Positions 23,868 through 38,800 of a DNA stretch of 58,221 nt are shown in pieces. Positions within the stretch are counted from its first letter, which is position 1. Each line of letters begins with the position of its first letter. The notes below the pieces were generated by a model, which was not told the origin of the DNA, searched no databases, and was given only the letters and a program-made list of their open reading frames with translations. The stretch covers positions 731,066-789,286 of the forward strand of contig NW_014577070.1 of assembly GCF_000485595.1 (NCBI RefSeq), read 5' to 3'. This stretch comes from Priapulus caudatus (taxonomy: Eukaryota > Priapulida > Priapulimorpha > Priapulimorphida > Priapulidae). Both the position numbers and the translations under genes were made by a program.

Positions 23868-26800
23868 CATTGTTGTTGTTGTTGTTATGTGGTTCTTATG
23901 ACTCAAACTGTTAGCAGTTGTTCATTTAAGAGTAGGGGAGTCCCTGTTCACACTCATAATATAGCACGATGTAGCACCTACTGATTAGATGGGTTCTTGG
24001 TCGTTTTTATGCAGGGATGAGGTAGCGAAGAAATATAATAGTATTGACTGTCATAACAGGGCAAGCTCTGAGTGGTGGAAATTAAATCATAGTAACTGAA
24101 AAATTGATTTACCGAGCAAGCAATCTACTGATTGGTGTCATCTAAAACACACCTCCTTTGGCCTTGCACTACATACATCTATCATCTATCAGTTTTTGTC
24201 TGGATGCCATGCCGTAAAACCACTTTCTTTCAATGACATATTATATGACGGAGCAAAGTACACATCAATGTGTCATGTTTACTCGAGTGAACAAACAGTG
24301 ATGTTATCGCAATCAGCAATACATATTAGCATATGTAGCTGCATGGACAACATAACGTGAACGATGTGTCGGCGGAGCACAGTGAACGTGCGTACGTGGG
24401 GTGTACGTTGTAGTGGAAATGGTTTTACAATAACATTGCACCATAGGACCACTTAATCGATACCAGAAAGAACTGTGGCCGCTGCGCTGTGAGCAGTAGA
24501 TGCAAGCAAAATTAGATGAAATCACTGTGATGTGCTGAAACGGAGCTAGAAAAAATAGCGTTGTTGTTCGTGACACTTGCAGCAAAGTCGGCGATCGTGA
24601 CGAGCACCAACTTGCCAGAGCATCAGCGACTGGTTGAGAAGATCAAGGAGATGGAAGACGATTCGGCATTGCGCTTTGCTAGGGAGCCGTCTGCAGAGAA
24701 GGAATTGCAGCCACCAAAGTTCATCACCGAACTGCAGACCTATCTCGACCTGACTGTGAGTACTATTATCGTTTAGATGCTATTTTCGAAGCAGCCCGAG
24801 TTGATTTCAGTTTGATTTTGTTAAGGTTTATAAATTTGGAGATCAGAAGTTGAGCCGATTCTATTGTAAAACGAGTGGTTAATTTTCTGCTTTCAGGAGG
24901 GTGAGAGTGTCCATCTTGAAGCCAGACTGGAACCACTTAATGATCCAACTCTGGAAGTTGAGTGGTTCTTCAACGGTGAACCACTAGAAGCAAGTACGTA
25001 CTCATTGGAAATAGATTTCGCACATAGACAAATAACAGTGCATGACCTCTGTGGGTGTGGCAATATAAATAAAAACTGGGTTTTATGAGAGTTATTTATT
25101 ACGATGTATGTTACATATGTTAAGCATGTTACAATGTTACTGAATCGTCATTCCGATTGCTTCTTCCAGGTCACAGGTTCAGAACAATCCACGACTTTGG
25201 CTTTGTCGTACTGGAGGTACAGTTCCTGCTGCCCGAGTACACGGGAGAATACATGTGCAGGGCCAGGAACCCTGCCGGAGAGGACATGACCAAATGCGAG
25301 CTGAAAATCGCACGTAAGTGTCTCACGTAAATTGAAACCTGTGTTAGCCGTCGCCGCTACGCATGGGACAGTTATCTACGTTTTTGAATCAGATGTTGGT
25401 CACCTGGTCGGTCAGTCGATCAATCGATTGTTCGACGTTATGCATGAAATGTACTTCACGGGAGTAGGATTTCACATAATAAAAACTAATCTGACTCCAC
25501 ACAAACACTTTAAATTGATTCCTATAATAATATATAATATAGTTTTTAAATTTTTAAATTATTTTTAATATTATTGTGTTGTTATTATGTGTTATTTTAC
25601 TTTCACGTTGTAAAGACTAATCTACAGTGAATCGGTTTCCTATTCGTGAGATTACACAGTCTCGTGACATTACTCGTGTCTCTACACAGCAAAGCTGAGC
25701 ATTCTCAGCCAGACGAATCTACCCGATCAGCAGAGAATCGCCGACAAGATCAACGACCTCGAGGCGTCGCTTGCTCCCGGTCCGAGCATGCCGGGCGAAG
25801 GAGAGTTTGTGCCGAGAGAACCTCCGCGTTTCATCACGCAGCCCGACAACGTGGACATACACGAGAATGACTCGGCTCACTTTGAGGCACGCTTGGAGCC
25901 CATCAACGACCCGACGGTGCAGATTGAGTGGTTCTTGAACAACGAGCCACTAGAAGCCAGTGAGTGATTCAGTGCCTTGCGTTAATTGTCGTGAGGTCTT
26001 AGGCGTTTTAGCGATGTAGTTGGTTGGTGGTTATTGAACAAACGGGTGGCTGAAAGTTTGTGGACAAGACATTTGCGAAGTACGTAACACAGTGTAGCGA
26101 CAGCGTTCACAACGTATGGGCTTGTAGTATCTACTTTGTATTTCGCATAGTGGCTACGAGTGGTAGCAAGATCACTTATATATATATTCCATGTATTCAT
26201 TATTGTGCTTTGTCTTTCTGCATTTTTTAGTTTTTTAGTTTAGATTTTGAGAGGCACGATTAAAACGATTATTGCGAAATTTTTGCTCAGAAAAACTAAA
26301 TAAAGCTGAATATATTCTCACCTGACAGCGGAAATATCACTGATTACACCAACATTAAAAATACTAAGATTTTATGCAGTTATAGCATAGAAAAATGGAT
26401 TTGACCACATCGTAACAGCAATAAATTTTATCGTATGCCGATAATGCATAATGGCAGAATTGGTAAACTTGTATTTGTGTCGGTGATGAATTGAAAACAA
26501 GTGCATGCCTGTACTATGTCTATGGCAGATAAGCGGTGGTGCCACAATCTAATCCATACTTCCTGTTAGTTCAAAATGGCAGAAAACGAATGTTTACAAA
26601 AACGATTAGTTCGAAACTGGCAGTTTTCGGTGAATATGAAGGTTACATTTTATTGTTACTCTAGACAATTGCTGTTACTAAAGCAATAACGGTAGGTGTC
26701 ATGAAAGTGGTGGAAACACTGGAAAACTCTCGCAATGGTTACTTTATACTTATTTTTCCTTAATTTACTCTTTGTTCTACTCTTTGTACTACTCCTTTAT

Positions 26801-29800
26801 TTTTGTATAATTTTTCACACTCTAGTTTTTCCGTTTACAGGTCACAGACACAAGGGAATACACGACTTTGGTTTTGTCATCTTGGATATCAGCAACTGCT
26901 TCCCGAGGGACACTGGTGAATATGTCTGCAGGGCATGGAATGACATTGGAGAGGACTTTGCTCGCGCAACACTGAAATGCGGCGATGACCTTACAGGTCA
27001 ACCACCGTGGTTCACGCAGGAGTTGATGCCAATCGAAGGCTTGAACGAGGGAGACAGTGGCCACTTTGAGGGCCGCGTAGAGCCGTCCAAGGATCCAGAT
27101 CTGAGAACAGAATGGTTTTTCAACGGAAAGCCCGTCAGGAGCGGTAAGCGTTTACGTATTGTCTCACACGTTTCTATGCAGAACCACACGAAAAGAGATT
27201 CATGTTTGTAAATGTACTTGGGTGCTGTGCAATCTTCTTTTGTCAGTCTTCTTTTGTCAATCTTCTTTTTTCGACCTTCTTTTGTGGCTCTTCTTTTGTT
27301 TACCTTCTTTTGTCAATCTTCTTTTGTCAATCTTCTATTGTTGATCTTCATTTGTCAATCATCACGTTGTCCTCTCTTCACCTCTCCCAAAAGGTCACCG
27401 CTTCAAGACGATCCTCGACTTTGGCTTCACGATCCTCGACATCAACCCCGTCTACCCGGAGGACCAGGGCGAGTACGTGTGCCGCGTCTACAACAAGTAC
27501 GGCGAGGCGTTCTCGCGCGCGCCGCTCTCCTGCTCGGGCAAGCGCAACGTCATCTACGACACGCAGCTGCCGCCGGGCATGGAGGAGGCGATGAACAAGA
27601 TCCAGGATCTCGACAACGCGCCAAAGTACCCGGGGCCGGCCGCACCCGAGGAGGTCGCCGGACAGCCGCCGGAGTTCATCGTGCCGCTCAACGACATCAC
27701 GGATCTGACCGAGGGAGATAGCTGTCACAACGAAGCCAGGGTGATCCCGGTCGGTGACCCCGACCTGTACGTCGAGTGGTTCTTCAACGGGGAGCCGCTA
27801 ACGATCGGTACGAGTCGACCGGCGTTTGAATCGCAGACGTCATTGTTTTTTGTTTTTTGATTTTTGTTTTAAACGCATTTTGTCGAAGAGCACCTGTGTT
27901 GTTCCTGCATTGCCATGTCGTTTTTTTTATATATACGTCTATGTGAAAAATTCAGAATACTTTTATAAATTTAATTAATTAAATAAAATCCATTTCAAAT
28001 GAAAATGCTGTATATACGCTTATACATGCTTATGCTGTTTATAGGCAGCAGATTTAAGACCGTCTTTGACTTTGGCTTTGTGACGATCGACATCTCACCA
28101 GTATATGACGAGGACACTGGCGAATACAAGTGTGTTGCTACCAACAAGTACGGTCAGGCCGAGACAAAGGCAATTATCAAGTGTACACGTAAGTATTATT
28201 TTTTCATGACACCGTTTATATTTTTTCTGCTTACAAAAGCAAAAATTGATAAACTAACCTATGCTATTTGATGAAATGTAAAATTTGCATTAAATTTTCT
28301 AGAATTTTCAGTATATAATAATGACTTTTAGTAAATAAGAATGACTTTCAGTAAATAAGGATGACTTTCTTTAACAGCAAAGACAGCATTGCTCATGGAC
28401 ACACAGCTTCCAGAGAGCATGAGGGCAGGTATGCAGAAGATAAAAGATTTGGAGGATGCCATGGATAGGCCAAAACACCCAGAAGAGCCGGCAGATGCAG
28501 GCGAACCACCGAAGTTTATCGTCCCTCTAACAAGTCCAGGTATGCTTCTTCATCTAAATTATTAGTCACATTTTTTATTTACACTTGTTTTAAGAATAAA
28601 CATGATAATATTTTTAACCGTGCCGATGTATTTTAGGTCGAATTTAAATATTAAAGGTCCTAAAATGACGCTAGAAAAGTTCGAGTGAGAATTTTGTAAC
28701 TAAATATGCTAATAAGTAATATTATACTATTCTTTGCTTCTACAGTTGTAACAGAGGGTGCACCAGCTCACCTTGAAGCCAGACTTGTGCCAATTGGAGA
28801 CCCAACTATGAGAGTGCACTGGTTCCGCAATGGAGAACCATTCAATCTAGGTATGTTTTACTTTGCACTTTTGGTAGTATTTTTTGAGTTTCCCTAGTGA
28901 AAACCAAATTCATTCTGAGGACACTGTTCCATATTTTCTCTCTAGCAAAGGAAACCACAGATCTATATATAGCATGTTACGGTCAACTCTAAACTCCAAA
29001 CGTACGCCATCAAAACCGATTCTCACGTTAAACCAGACGATTTTTTGAGTTCCAAGACCATCTGAGACATGTAAGATATGCATGGAATAGGTCCCCTATA
29101 AATCGAACTGACTATTGTGATAATTATCTCTCTTACAGGCACTCGATTAACGACAATGTATGACTTCGGACTCGTATGGTTGGACATTAACCCTGCATGG
29201 CCAGAGGATGTTGCCGAGTATACGTGTGTTGCCATTAACAAGTGGGGACAGGACCAGACTACAGGAAATCTCAGTGTAACACCCATCCAGGAAGTTGGCG
29301 AGCCGCCAAAGTTTGTCACTCAGCTGCCAACAGTTGGTAAGACATCTATGCACGATCCAGATTATCCGTTGCAGCGCAAACATTATCCTTTTAACACTTA
29401 CTCACTTAATTAAATTCGATTGCAGACTGTAGCGCATGGATGCGGGTTTGTAGTTATTTCGCTTGGACACAGTCAGTAGAAACTGAGCTCATGTGGTGTC
29501 GTGATAGATTGGTTACATAGACCGCTCTCATGTGTTTTGTGTAGATGTACCAGAGGGTGATGTCACTCACCTAGAGGCGAAGCTCATACCAGTCGGAGAT
29601 CCAACCATGAGAGTGACGTGGTTCTTCAATGGAGAACCACTCCATGTCGGTATGTCCAAATATCATTACCATCTGCAGCAGTTTCCAAAAAGGTGTTATT
29701 AGTATTGTGATGAATATGATTGCATTCCCGTCCTATAATGATAACAATAAAGTCACACAGTTAAGCTTGTGCGCTGTGTATTGCCTCACATTTATGTCGT

Positions 29801-32800
29801 GAATACATTTAGTTACAGCACAGTCCTGCATGCGAGCTGTAAAATCTTGCTTTTTGTATGCAGCCGGTCTAGATTATCTGAGGAAAAGGTGTTATATGAA
29901 GCGGTTACGTCAGTGGGGTATGCAGTACAGATGTACAAATATCAGTCCCTTTCTGTGGTGTAATTCTAAGCTCTGGTGGCTCTCAGAAATCTATTTACTT
30001 TAGGGTCAATTTATTACCTGTATTTTAATAGTAGTTACACACCCTTTCACTCACTACTATCACTTACTAACATTCTATGTGTGTCTTGTAAATTTACGAC
30101 ATGGTGACGCGGTCTGTTTTGAACCTTATCTTACTATCTCATAAATCTCTCAGTACTTGGTGGTGGGATCTGTTGTGATTTATTTATCTGTACGTTTATA
30201 TCATGAACTTGTGTTCAATATGTGTTTAGTAGATTTACAACATGGACTCTTATGAAACTTAATTACCTCATGTCTCTATCAGTTCTTGGTGGTGGGATCT
30301 GTTTTGGGTCATGTTCTATATGTTTTATAAAACCTGAATTCTGTTTATTTGTCTTGCGAGTATAAGCTTAATATCGTAAATATTATGTGTCCAGGCACTG
30401 TTGGCTTGAATGGTTAGATCATTATTGCATTATACATTATGCACTGTTGATAAACAAATAATTGTATACGTGGTTATTAACTAATACCACTCACGTTGTG
30501 TTAAGTGTGCCTTTAAGAAATTGATTTCTACGGTACAGCATGTGTCAATTATCGATTCACCAATTTTTCTCCATTCGCATGTCACTGTAAAGTGTGCGTA
30601 TCTTAGACCAATAATTCGTCTCCTAGAAAGTTATATAATCTGACGCTATTTTAGGATTTCGCACCTAGTATGGCTTCAGCTTATAACAAATTTTCAGGGT
30701 GCAATTCATCGGTCTACGCGCATCGATTCTGCAATACATTTTGCGTTTGTTTCGCGGCGTCGTGTGTAGGAAGCAGATTCGTGACGGAGTACGACATCGG
30801 TCTCGTGAAGCTGGACGTCTCACCAACGTGGCCGGAGGATGTCGGCGAGTACAAGTGCGTCGCCACCAACAGATGGGGCCAGGACGAGACGGTCGGAGCG
30901 GTCAACATCATACCCGCAGTCGAGAAGGGCGAACCGCCGAAGTTTGTCACGCAGCTGCCGACTCCAGGTTTGTGCGCGCGTGCCCACGCATCAGTCTTTG
31001 AAGCGAACGTCTGTGCTGAGCGTGAGATGTTGCGGGGGAATGGGGAATAGCCTTGAGAGCGGTTATCGTGAGCTGTCGTGTTAATTACGCATGTTGTGTG
31101 CTGCAGAGGTCATGGAAGGTCAGCCAACCCACCTTGAAGCACAACTGGTTCCGGTCAATGATCCAACGATGAATGTGCAATGGTTCTTCAAGGGAGAGCC
31201 TCTCATCTCGGGTAGGCTTTACTATCATGATACATACCTATAATACTGTTAATATATTACAAACATGTATATATGAATTAACATATATATATATATATAA
31301 TTGTGATATTGCGAGATTTATTCTGAGAGATGGCATTGCGATGAGTAGGATATGAAAGAGTGAAAGAGAGTTAATTCTGCTAGGTTTCGCATTATGTATA
31401 TTTTGGGTTTTATAGGCACCAAGTATATACCAAAGTATGACTTTGGACTCGTTGAACTGGACATTACTCAAACCTGGCCTGAAGATGTTGGTGAATACAA
31501 GTGTGTTGCTGTGAACAAGTGGGGCATGGATGAGACAGCAGGTGGACTCAATGTGAAGCCTAGTCCTGAAAGGGGAGAACCACCCAAGTTCACGACGCAA
31601 CTCCAACGACCTGGTAAGCATCATGGGTTAATTTACCATAATCATAATGAAGAAGAGATAAAAAATGTGACTTCGAAAGTGAAATATAATAGTTATAGTA
31701 CACGAATTTTGATGTGCATTCCACGAGATATCTAGCTGTGTGTGAAAGTAAATCATTTGAACTATTTTATGCAAATTTGTTTTCTGTATTCATGTAGTTG
31801 TACCAGAAAACACACCAGCACACTTGGATGCCAAACTGATACCAATTAACGATCCAACCATGGTTGTTGCATGGTTCTTCAACGGGAAACCTCTTCCAAC
31901 TGGTATACGTACTATTCGTAATATGCATGTGATCTCGTAAAAATTGGGAATATCTTTTGAGTGTAATGCTCTTTCACAAAACACTAATCATGTGCATGTC
32001 TTAATATAATAAAAATATGTGAAGACAAGAATCTTGTCCATTGACATTAATTGTCCATTTCGTGGATTAGTGCTACATGCCAATGTAATTGCATTTGTTA
32101 TAAAGTTTACAGAGGTCTACTCATTGAGGTTCTATTGCCTGTATTGACACTAAAAATCTCCAATCATTAGGTACAAAATACAGAACCAACCTTGACTTTG
32201 GACATGTTGAAATGGACATTACTCAAACCTGGCCTGAAGATGTTGGGGAATACAAGTGTGTTGCTGTAAACAAGTATGGCAGGGATGAAACAACAGGTGG
32301 CCTAGCATTGATGCCTAGTCCTGAAAGGGGAGAACCACCCAAGTTCCGACGCAACTCCAACGACCTGGTAAGCATCGTGGGGTTAATTTACCATAATCAT
32401 AATGAAGAAGAGATAAGAAATGTGACTTTGAAGGGAAATAATAAATAGTTATAGTATGTATGGTACACGAATTTTGATGTGCATTCCACGAGATATCTAG
32501 CTGTGTGGGAAAGTGAATCATTTGAATTATTTTATGCAAATTTGTTTTCTGTATTCATGTAGTTGTACCAGAAACACACACCAGCACACTTGGATGCCAA
32601 ACTGATACAATTAACGATCCAACCATGGTTGTTGCATGGTTCTTCAACGGGAAACCTCTTCCAACTGGTATACTATTCGTAATATGCATGTGATCTCGTA
32701 AAAATTGGGAATATCTTTGTGTAATGCTCTTTCACAAAACACTAATCATGTGCATGTCTTAATATAATAAAAATATGTGAAGACAAGAATCTTGTCCATT

Positions 32801-35800
32801 GACATTAATTGTCCATTTCGTGGATTAGTGCTACATGCCAATGTAATTGCATTTGTTATAAAGTTTACAGAGGTCTACTCATTGAGGTTCTATTGCCTGT
32901 ATTGACACTAAAAATCTCCAATCATTAGGTACGAAATACAGAACCAACCTTGACTTTGGACATGTTGAAATGAGCATTACTCAAACCTGGCCTGAAGATG
33001 TTGGGGAATACAAGTTGTTTGCTGTAAACAAGTATGGCAGGGATGAAACAACAGGTGGCCTAGCATTGATGCCTAGTCCTGAAAGGGGAGAACCACCCAA
33101 GTTCACGACGCAACTCCAACGACCTGGTAAGCATCGTGGGTTAATTTACCATAATCATAATGAAGAAGAGATAAGAAATGTGACTTTGAAAGTGAAATAT
33201 AATAGTTATAGTACGGTACACGATATTTGATGTGCATTCCACGAGATATCTAGCTGTGTGGGAAAGTGAATCATTTGAATTATTTTATGCAATTTTGTTT
33301 TCTGTATTTATGTAGTTGTACCAGAAAACACACCAGCACACTTGGATGCCAAACTGATACCAATTAACGATCCAACCATGGTTGTTGCATGGTTCTTCAA
33401 CGGGAAACCTCTTCCAACTGGTATACTATTCGTAATATGCATGTGATCTCGTAAAAATTCGGAATATCTTTGTGTAATGCCCTTTCACAAAACACTAATC
33501 ATGTGCAATTTTTAATATAATAAAATATGTGAAGACAAGAATCTTGTCCACTGACATTAATGGTTCATTTCGTGGATTAGTGCTACATGCCGATGTAATT
33601 GCATTTGTTATAAAGTTCACAGTGGTCTACTCATCGAGGTTCTATTGCTTGTATTGACACTAAAAATTTCCAATCATCAGGTACGAAATACAGAACAAAC
33701 TATGACTTTGGATTCGTTGAAATGGACATTCCTCAAACCTGGCCTGAAGATGTTGGTGAATACAAGTGTGTTGCTGTAAACAAGTATGGCAGGGATGAAA
33801 CAACAGGTGGCCTAGCATTGATGCCTAGTCCTGGAACTGGAGAACCACCCAAGTTCACGACGCAACTCAACGACCTGGTAAGCATCGTGGGTTAATTTAC
33901 CATAATCATAACGAAGAAAAGATAAAAAATGTGACTTCGAAAGTGAAATATAATAGTTATAGTACACGAATTTTGATGTCCATTTCACGAGATATCTAGG
34001 TGTGTCGGAAAGTTAATCATTTGAATTATTTTATGCAATTTTGTTTTCTGTATTCATGTAGTTGTACCAGAAAACACACCAGCACACTTGGATGCCAAAC
34101 TGATACCAATTAACGATCCAACCATGGTTGTTACATGGTTCTTCAACGAGAAACCTCTTCCAACTGGTATACGTACTATTCGTAATATGCATGTGATCTC
34201 GTAAAAATTGGGAATATCTTTGTGTAATGCCCTTTCACAAAACACTAATCATGTGCAATTTTTAATATAATAAAAATATGTGAAGACAAGAATCTTGTCC
34301 ACTGACATTAATGGTTCATTTCGTGGATTAGTGCTACATGCCGATGTAATTGCATTTGTTATAAAGTTCACAGTGGTCTACTCATCGAGGTTCTATTGCC
34401 TGTATTGACACTAAAAATTTCCAATCATCAGGTACGAAATACAGAACAAACCATGACTTTGGATTCGTTGAAATGGACATTCCTCAAACCTGGCCTGAAG
34501 ATGTTGGTGAATACAAGTGTGTTGCTGTAAACAAGTATGGCAGGGATGAAACAACAGGTGGCCTAGCATTGATGCCTAGTCCTGGAACTGGAGAACCACC
34601 CAAGTTCACGACGCAACTCCAACGACCTGGTACGCATCGTGGGTTAATTTACCATAATCATAACGAAGAAAAGATAAAAAATGTGACTTCGAAAGTGAAA
34701 TATAATAGTTATAGTACACGAATTTTGATGTCCATTTCACGAGATATCTAGGTGTGTGGGAAAGTTAATCATTTGAATTATTTTATGCAATTTTGTTTTC
34801 TGTATTCATGTAGTTGTACCAGAAAACACACCAGCACACTTGGATGCCAAACTGATACCAATTAACGATCCAACCATGGTTGTTACATGGTTCTTCAACG
34901 AGAAACCTCTTCCAACTGGTATACGTACTATTCGTAATATGCATGTGATCTCGTAAAAATTGGGAATATCTTTGTGTAATGCCCTTTCACAAAACACTAA
35001 TCATGTGCAATTTTTAATATAATAAAAATATGTGAAGACAAGAATCTGTCCACTGACATTAATGGTTCATTTCGTGATTAGTGCTACATGCCATGTAATT
35101 GCATTTGTTATATAAAGTTCCACAGTGGTCTACTCATCGAGTGTCTATTGCCTGTATTGACACTAAAAATTTCCATTATCACGGTAACGAAATACAGAAC
35201 AAACATGACTTTGGATCGTTGAAATGGACATTCCTCAAACCGCCTGAAGATGTGGTGAATACAGTGTAANNNNNNNNNNNNNNNNNNNNNNNNNCTGTAA
35301 AGTGTGCGTATCTTAGCAATAATTCGTCTCCTAGAAAGTTATATATATCTGACGCTATTTTAGGATTTCGCACCTAGTATGGCTTCAGCTTATAACAAAT
35401 TTTCAGGGTGCAATTCATCGTCTAACGCGCATCGATTCTGCAATACATTTTGCGTTTGTTTCGCGGCGTCGTGTGTAGGAGCAGATTCGTGACGGAGTAC
35501 GACATCGGTCTCGTGAAGCTGGACGTCTCACCAAGTCGGCGGAGGATGTCGGCGAGTACAAGTGCGTCGCCACCAACAGATGGGGCCAGGACGAGACGGT
35601 CGAGCGGTCAACATCATACGCGCAGTCGAGAGGAGCGAACCGCCGAAAGTTTGTCACGCAGCTGCCGACTCCAGGTTTGTGCGCGCGTGCACGCATCAGT
35701 CTTTGAAGCGAACGTCTGTGCTGAGCGTGAGATGTTGCGGGGGAATGGGGAATAGCCTTGAGAGCGCGTTATCGTGAGCTTGTGTGTTTAATTACGCATG

Positions 35801-38800
35801 TTGTGTGCTGCAGAGGTCATGGAAGGTCAGCCAACCACCTTGAAGACAACTGGTTCCGGTCAATGATCCAACGATGAATGTGCAATGGTTCTTCAAGGGA
35901 GAGCTCTCATCTCGGGTAGGCTTTACTATCATGATACATACTATAATACTGTATATATTACAAACATGTATATATGAATTAACATATATATATATATAAT
36001 TGTGATATTGCGAGATTTATTCTGAGAGATGGCATTGCGCATGAGTAGGATATGAAAGAGTGAAAGAGAGTTAATTCTGCTAGGTTTCGCATTATGTATA
36101 TTTTGGGTTTTATAGGCACAAGTATATACCAAAGTATGACTTTGGGACTCGTTGAACTGGACATTACTCAAACCTGGCCTGAAGATGTGGTGAATACAAG
36201 TGTGTTGCTGTGAACAAGTGGGGCATGGATGAGAACAGCAGGTGGACTCAATGTGAAGCCTAGTCCTGAAAGGGGAGAACCACCCAAGTTCACGACGCAA
36301 CTCCAACGACCTGGTAAGCATCGTGGGTTAATTTACCATAATCATAATGAAGAAGAGATAAAAATGTGACTTCGAAAGTGAAATATAATAGTTATAGTAC
36401 ACGAATTTTGATGTGGGCATTCCACGAGATATCTAGCTGTGTGTGAAAGTAAATCATTTGAACTTTTTATGCAAATTTGTTTTCTGTATTCATGTAGTTG
36501 TACAGAAAACACACCAGCACACTTGGATGCCAAACTGATACCAATTAACGATCCAACCATGGTTGTTGCATGGTTCTTCAACGGGAAACCTCTTCCAACT
36601 GGTATACTATTCGTAATATGCATGTGATCTCGTAAAAATTGGGAATATCTTTGTGTAATGCTCTTTCACAAACACCTAATCATGTGCATGTCTTAATATA
36701 ATAAAAATATGTGAAGACAAGAATCTTGTCCATTGACATTAATTGTCTCATTTCGTGGATTAGTGCTACATGCCAATGTAATTGCATTTGTTATAAGTTT
36801 ACAGAGTCTACTCATTGAGGTTCTATTGCTGTATTTGACACTAAAATCTCCAATCATTAGGTAGCAAAATACAGAACCAACCTTGACTTTGGACCATGTT
36901 GAAATGGACATTACTCAAACCTGGCCTGAAGATGTTGGGGAATACAAGTGTGTTGCTGTAAACAAGTATGGCAGGGATGAAAACAACAGGTGGCCTAGCA
37001 TTGATGCCTAGTCCCTGAAGGGGAGACCACCCACCAGTTCACGACGCAACTCCAACGACTGCGTAAGCATCGTGGGTTAATTTACATAATCATAATGAAG
37101 GAAGAGATAAGAAATGTGACTTTGCAAAGGGAAATAAAAATAGTTATAGTATGTATGGTACACCGAATTTGATGTGCATTCCACGAGATATTCTAGCTGT
37201 GGGAAAGTGAATCATTTGAATTTTTTATGCAAATTTGTTTTCTGTATTCATGTAGTTTGTACCAGAAAACACACCAGCACACTTGGATGCCAAACTGATA
37301 CACAATTAACGATCCAACCATGGTTGTTGCATGGTTCTTCAACGGAAACCTCTTCCAACTGGTATACTATTCGTAATATGCATGTGATCTCGTAAAAATT
37401 GGGAATATCTTTGTTTAATTGCTCGTTTCACAAAAACACTAATATTGTGGATGTCTTATATAATAAAAATATGTGAAGACAAGAAATTGTCCATTGACAT
37501 TAATTGTCCATTTGTGATTAGTGCTACATGCCAATGTAATTGCATTTGTTTATAAAGTTTACAGAGGTTACTCATTGAGGTTCTATTGCTGTATTGACAC
37601 TAAAATCTCCAATCATTAGGTACGAATACAGAACCAACCTTGACTTTGACATGTTGAAGAAGGACATTACTCAAACCTGGCCTGAAGATGTTGGGAATAC
37701 AAGTGTGTTTGCTGTAAACAAGTATGGCAGGGATGAAAACAAAGGTGGCCTAGCATTGATGCTAGTCCTGAAAGGGAGAACCACCCAATTCACGACGCAA
37801 CTCACGACATGGTAAGCATCGTGGTTAATTTACCATAATCATAATGAAGAAGAGATAAGAAATGTGACTTTGAAGGAAATATAATAGTTATAGTATGGTA
37901 CACGATTTTGATGTGCATTCCACGAGATTCTAGCTGTGTGGGAAAGTGAATCATTTGAATTATTTTATGCAATTTTTTTTTCTGTATTTAATGTAGTTGT
38001 ACAGAAAACACACCAGCACATTGGATGCCAAACTGATACAATTAACGATCAACCATGGTTGTTGGCATGGTTCTTCAACGGGAACCTCTTCAACTGGTAT
38101 AACTATTCGTAATATGCATGTGATCTCGTAAATAATTCGAATATCTTTGTGTAATGCCCTTTCACAAAACACTAATCATGTGCAATTTTTAATATAATAA
38201 AATATGTGAAGACAAGATCTTGTCCACTGACATTAATGGTTCATTTCGTGGATTAGTGCTACATGCCGATTGTAATTGCATTTGTTTAAAAGTTCAAGTG
38301 GTCTACTCATCGAGGTTCTATTGCTTGTATATGACACTAAAAAATTTCAATCATCAGGTACGAAATACAGAACAAACTATGACTTTGGATTCGTTGAAAT
38401 GACATTCCTCAAACCTGGCCTGAAGATGTTGGTGAAATACAAGTGTGTTGTGTAAACAAGTATGGCAGGGATGAAACAACAGGTGGCCTAAGCATTGATG
38501 CCTAATCCTGCAACTGGAGAACCACCTCAAGTTCACGACGCAACTCAACGACTGGTAAGCAATGTGGGTTAATTTACCATAATCATAACGAAGAAAAGAT
38601 AAAAAATGTGACTTCGAAAGTGAAATATAAATAGTTATAGTACACGAATTTTGATGTCCATTTCACGAGATATTCTAGGTGTGTCGGAAAGTTAATCATT
38701 TGAATTATTTTATGAACAATTTGTTTTCTGTATTCATGTAGTTGTACCAGAAAACACAGCAGCACGACTTGGATGCCAAACTGATACCAATTAACGATCC

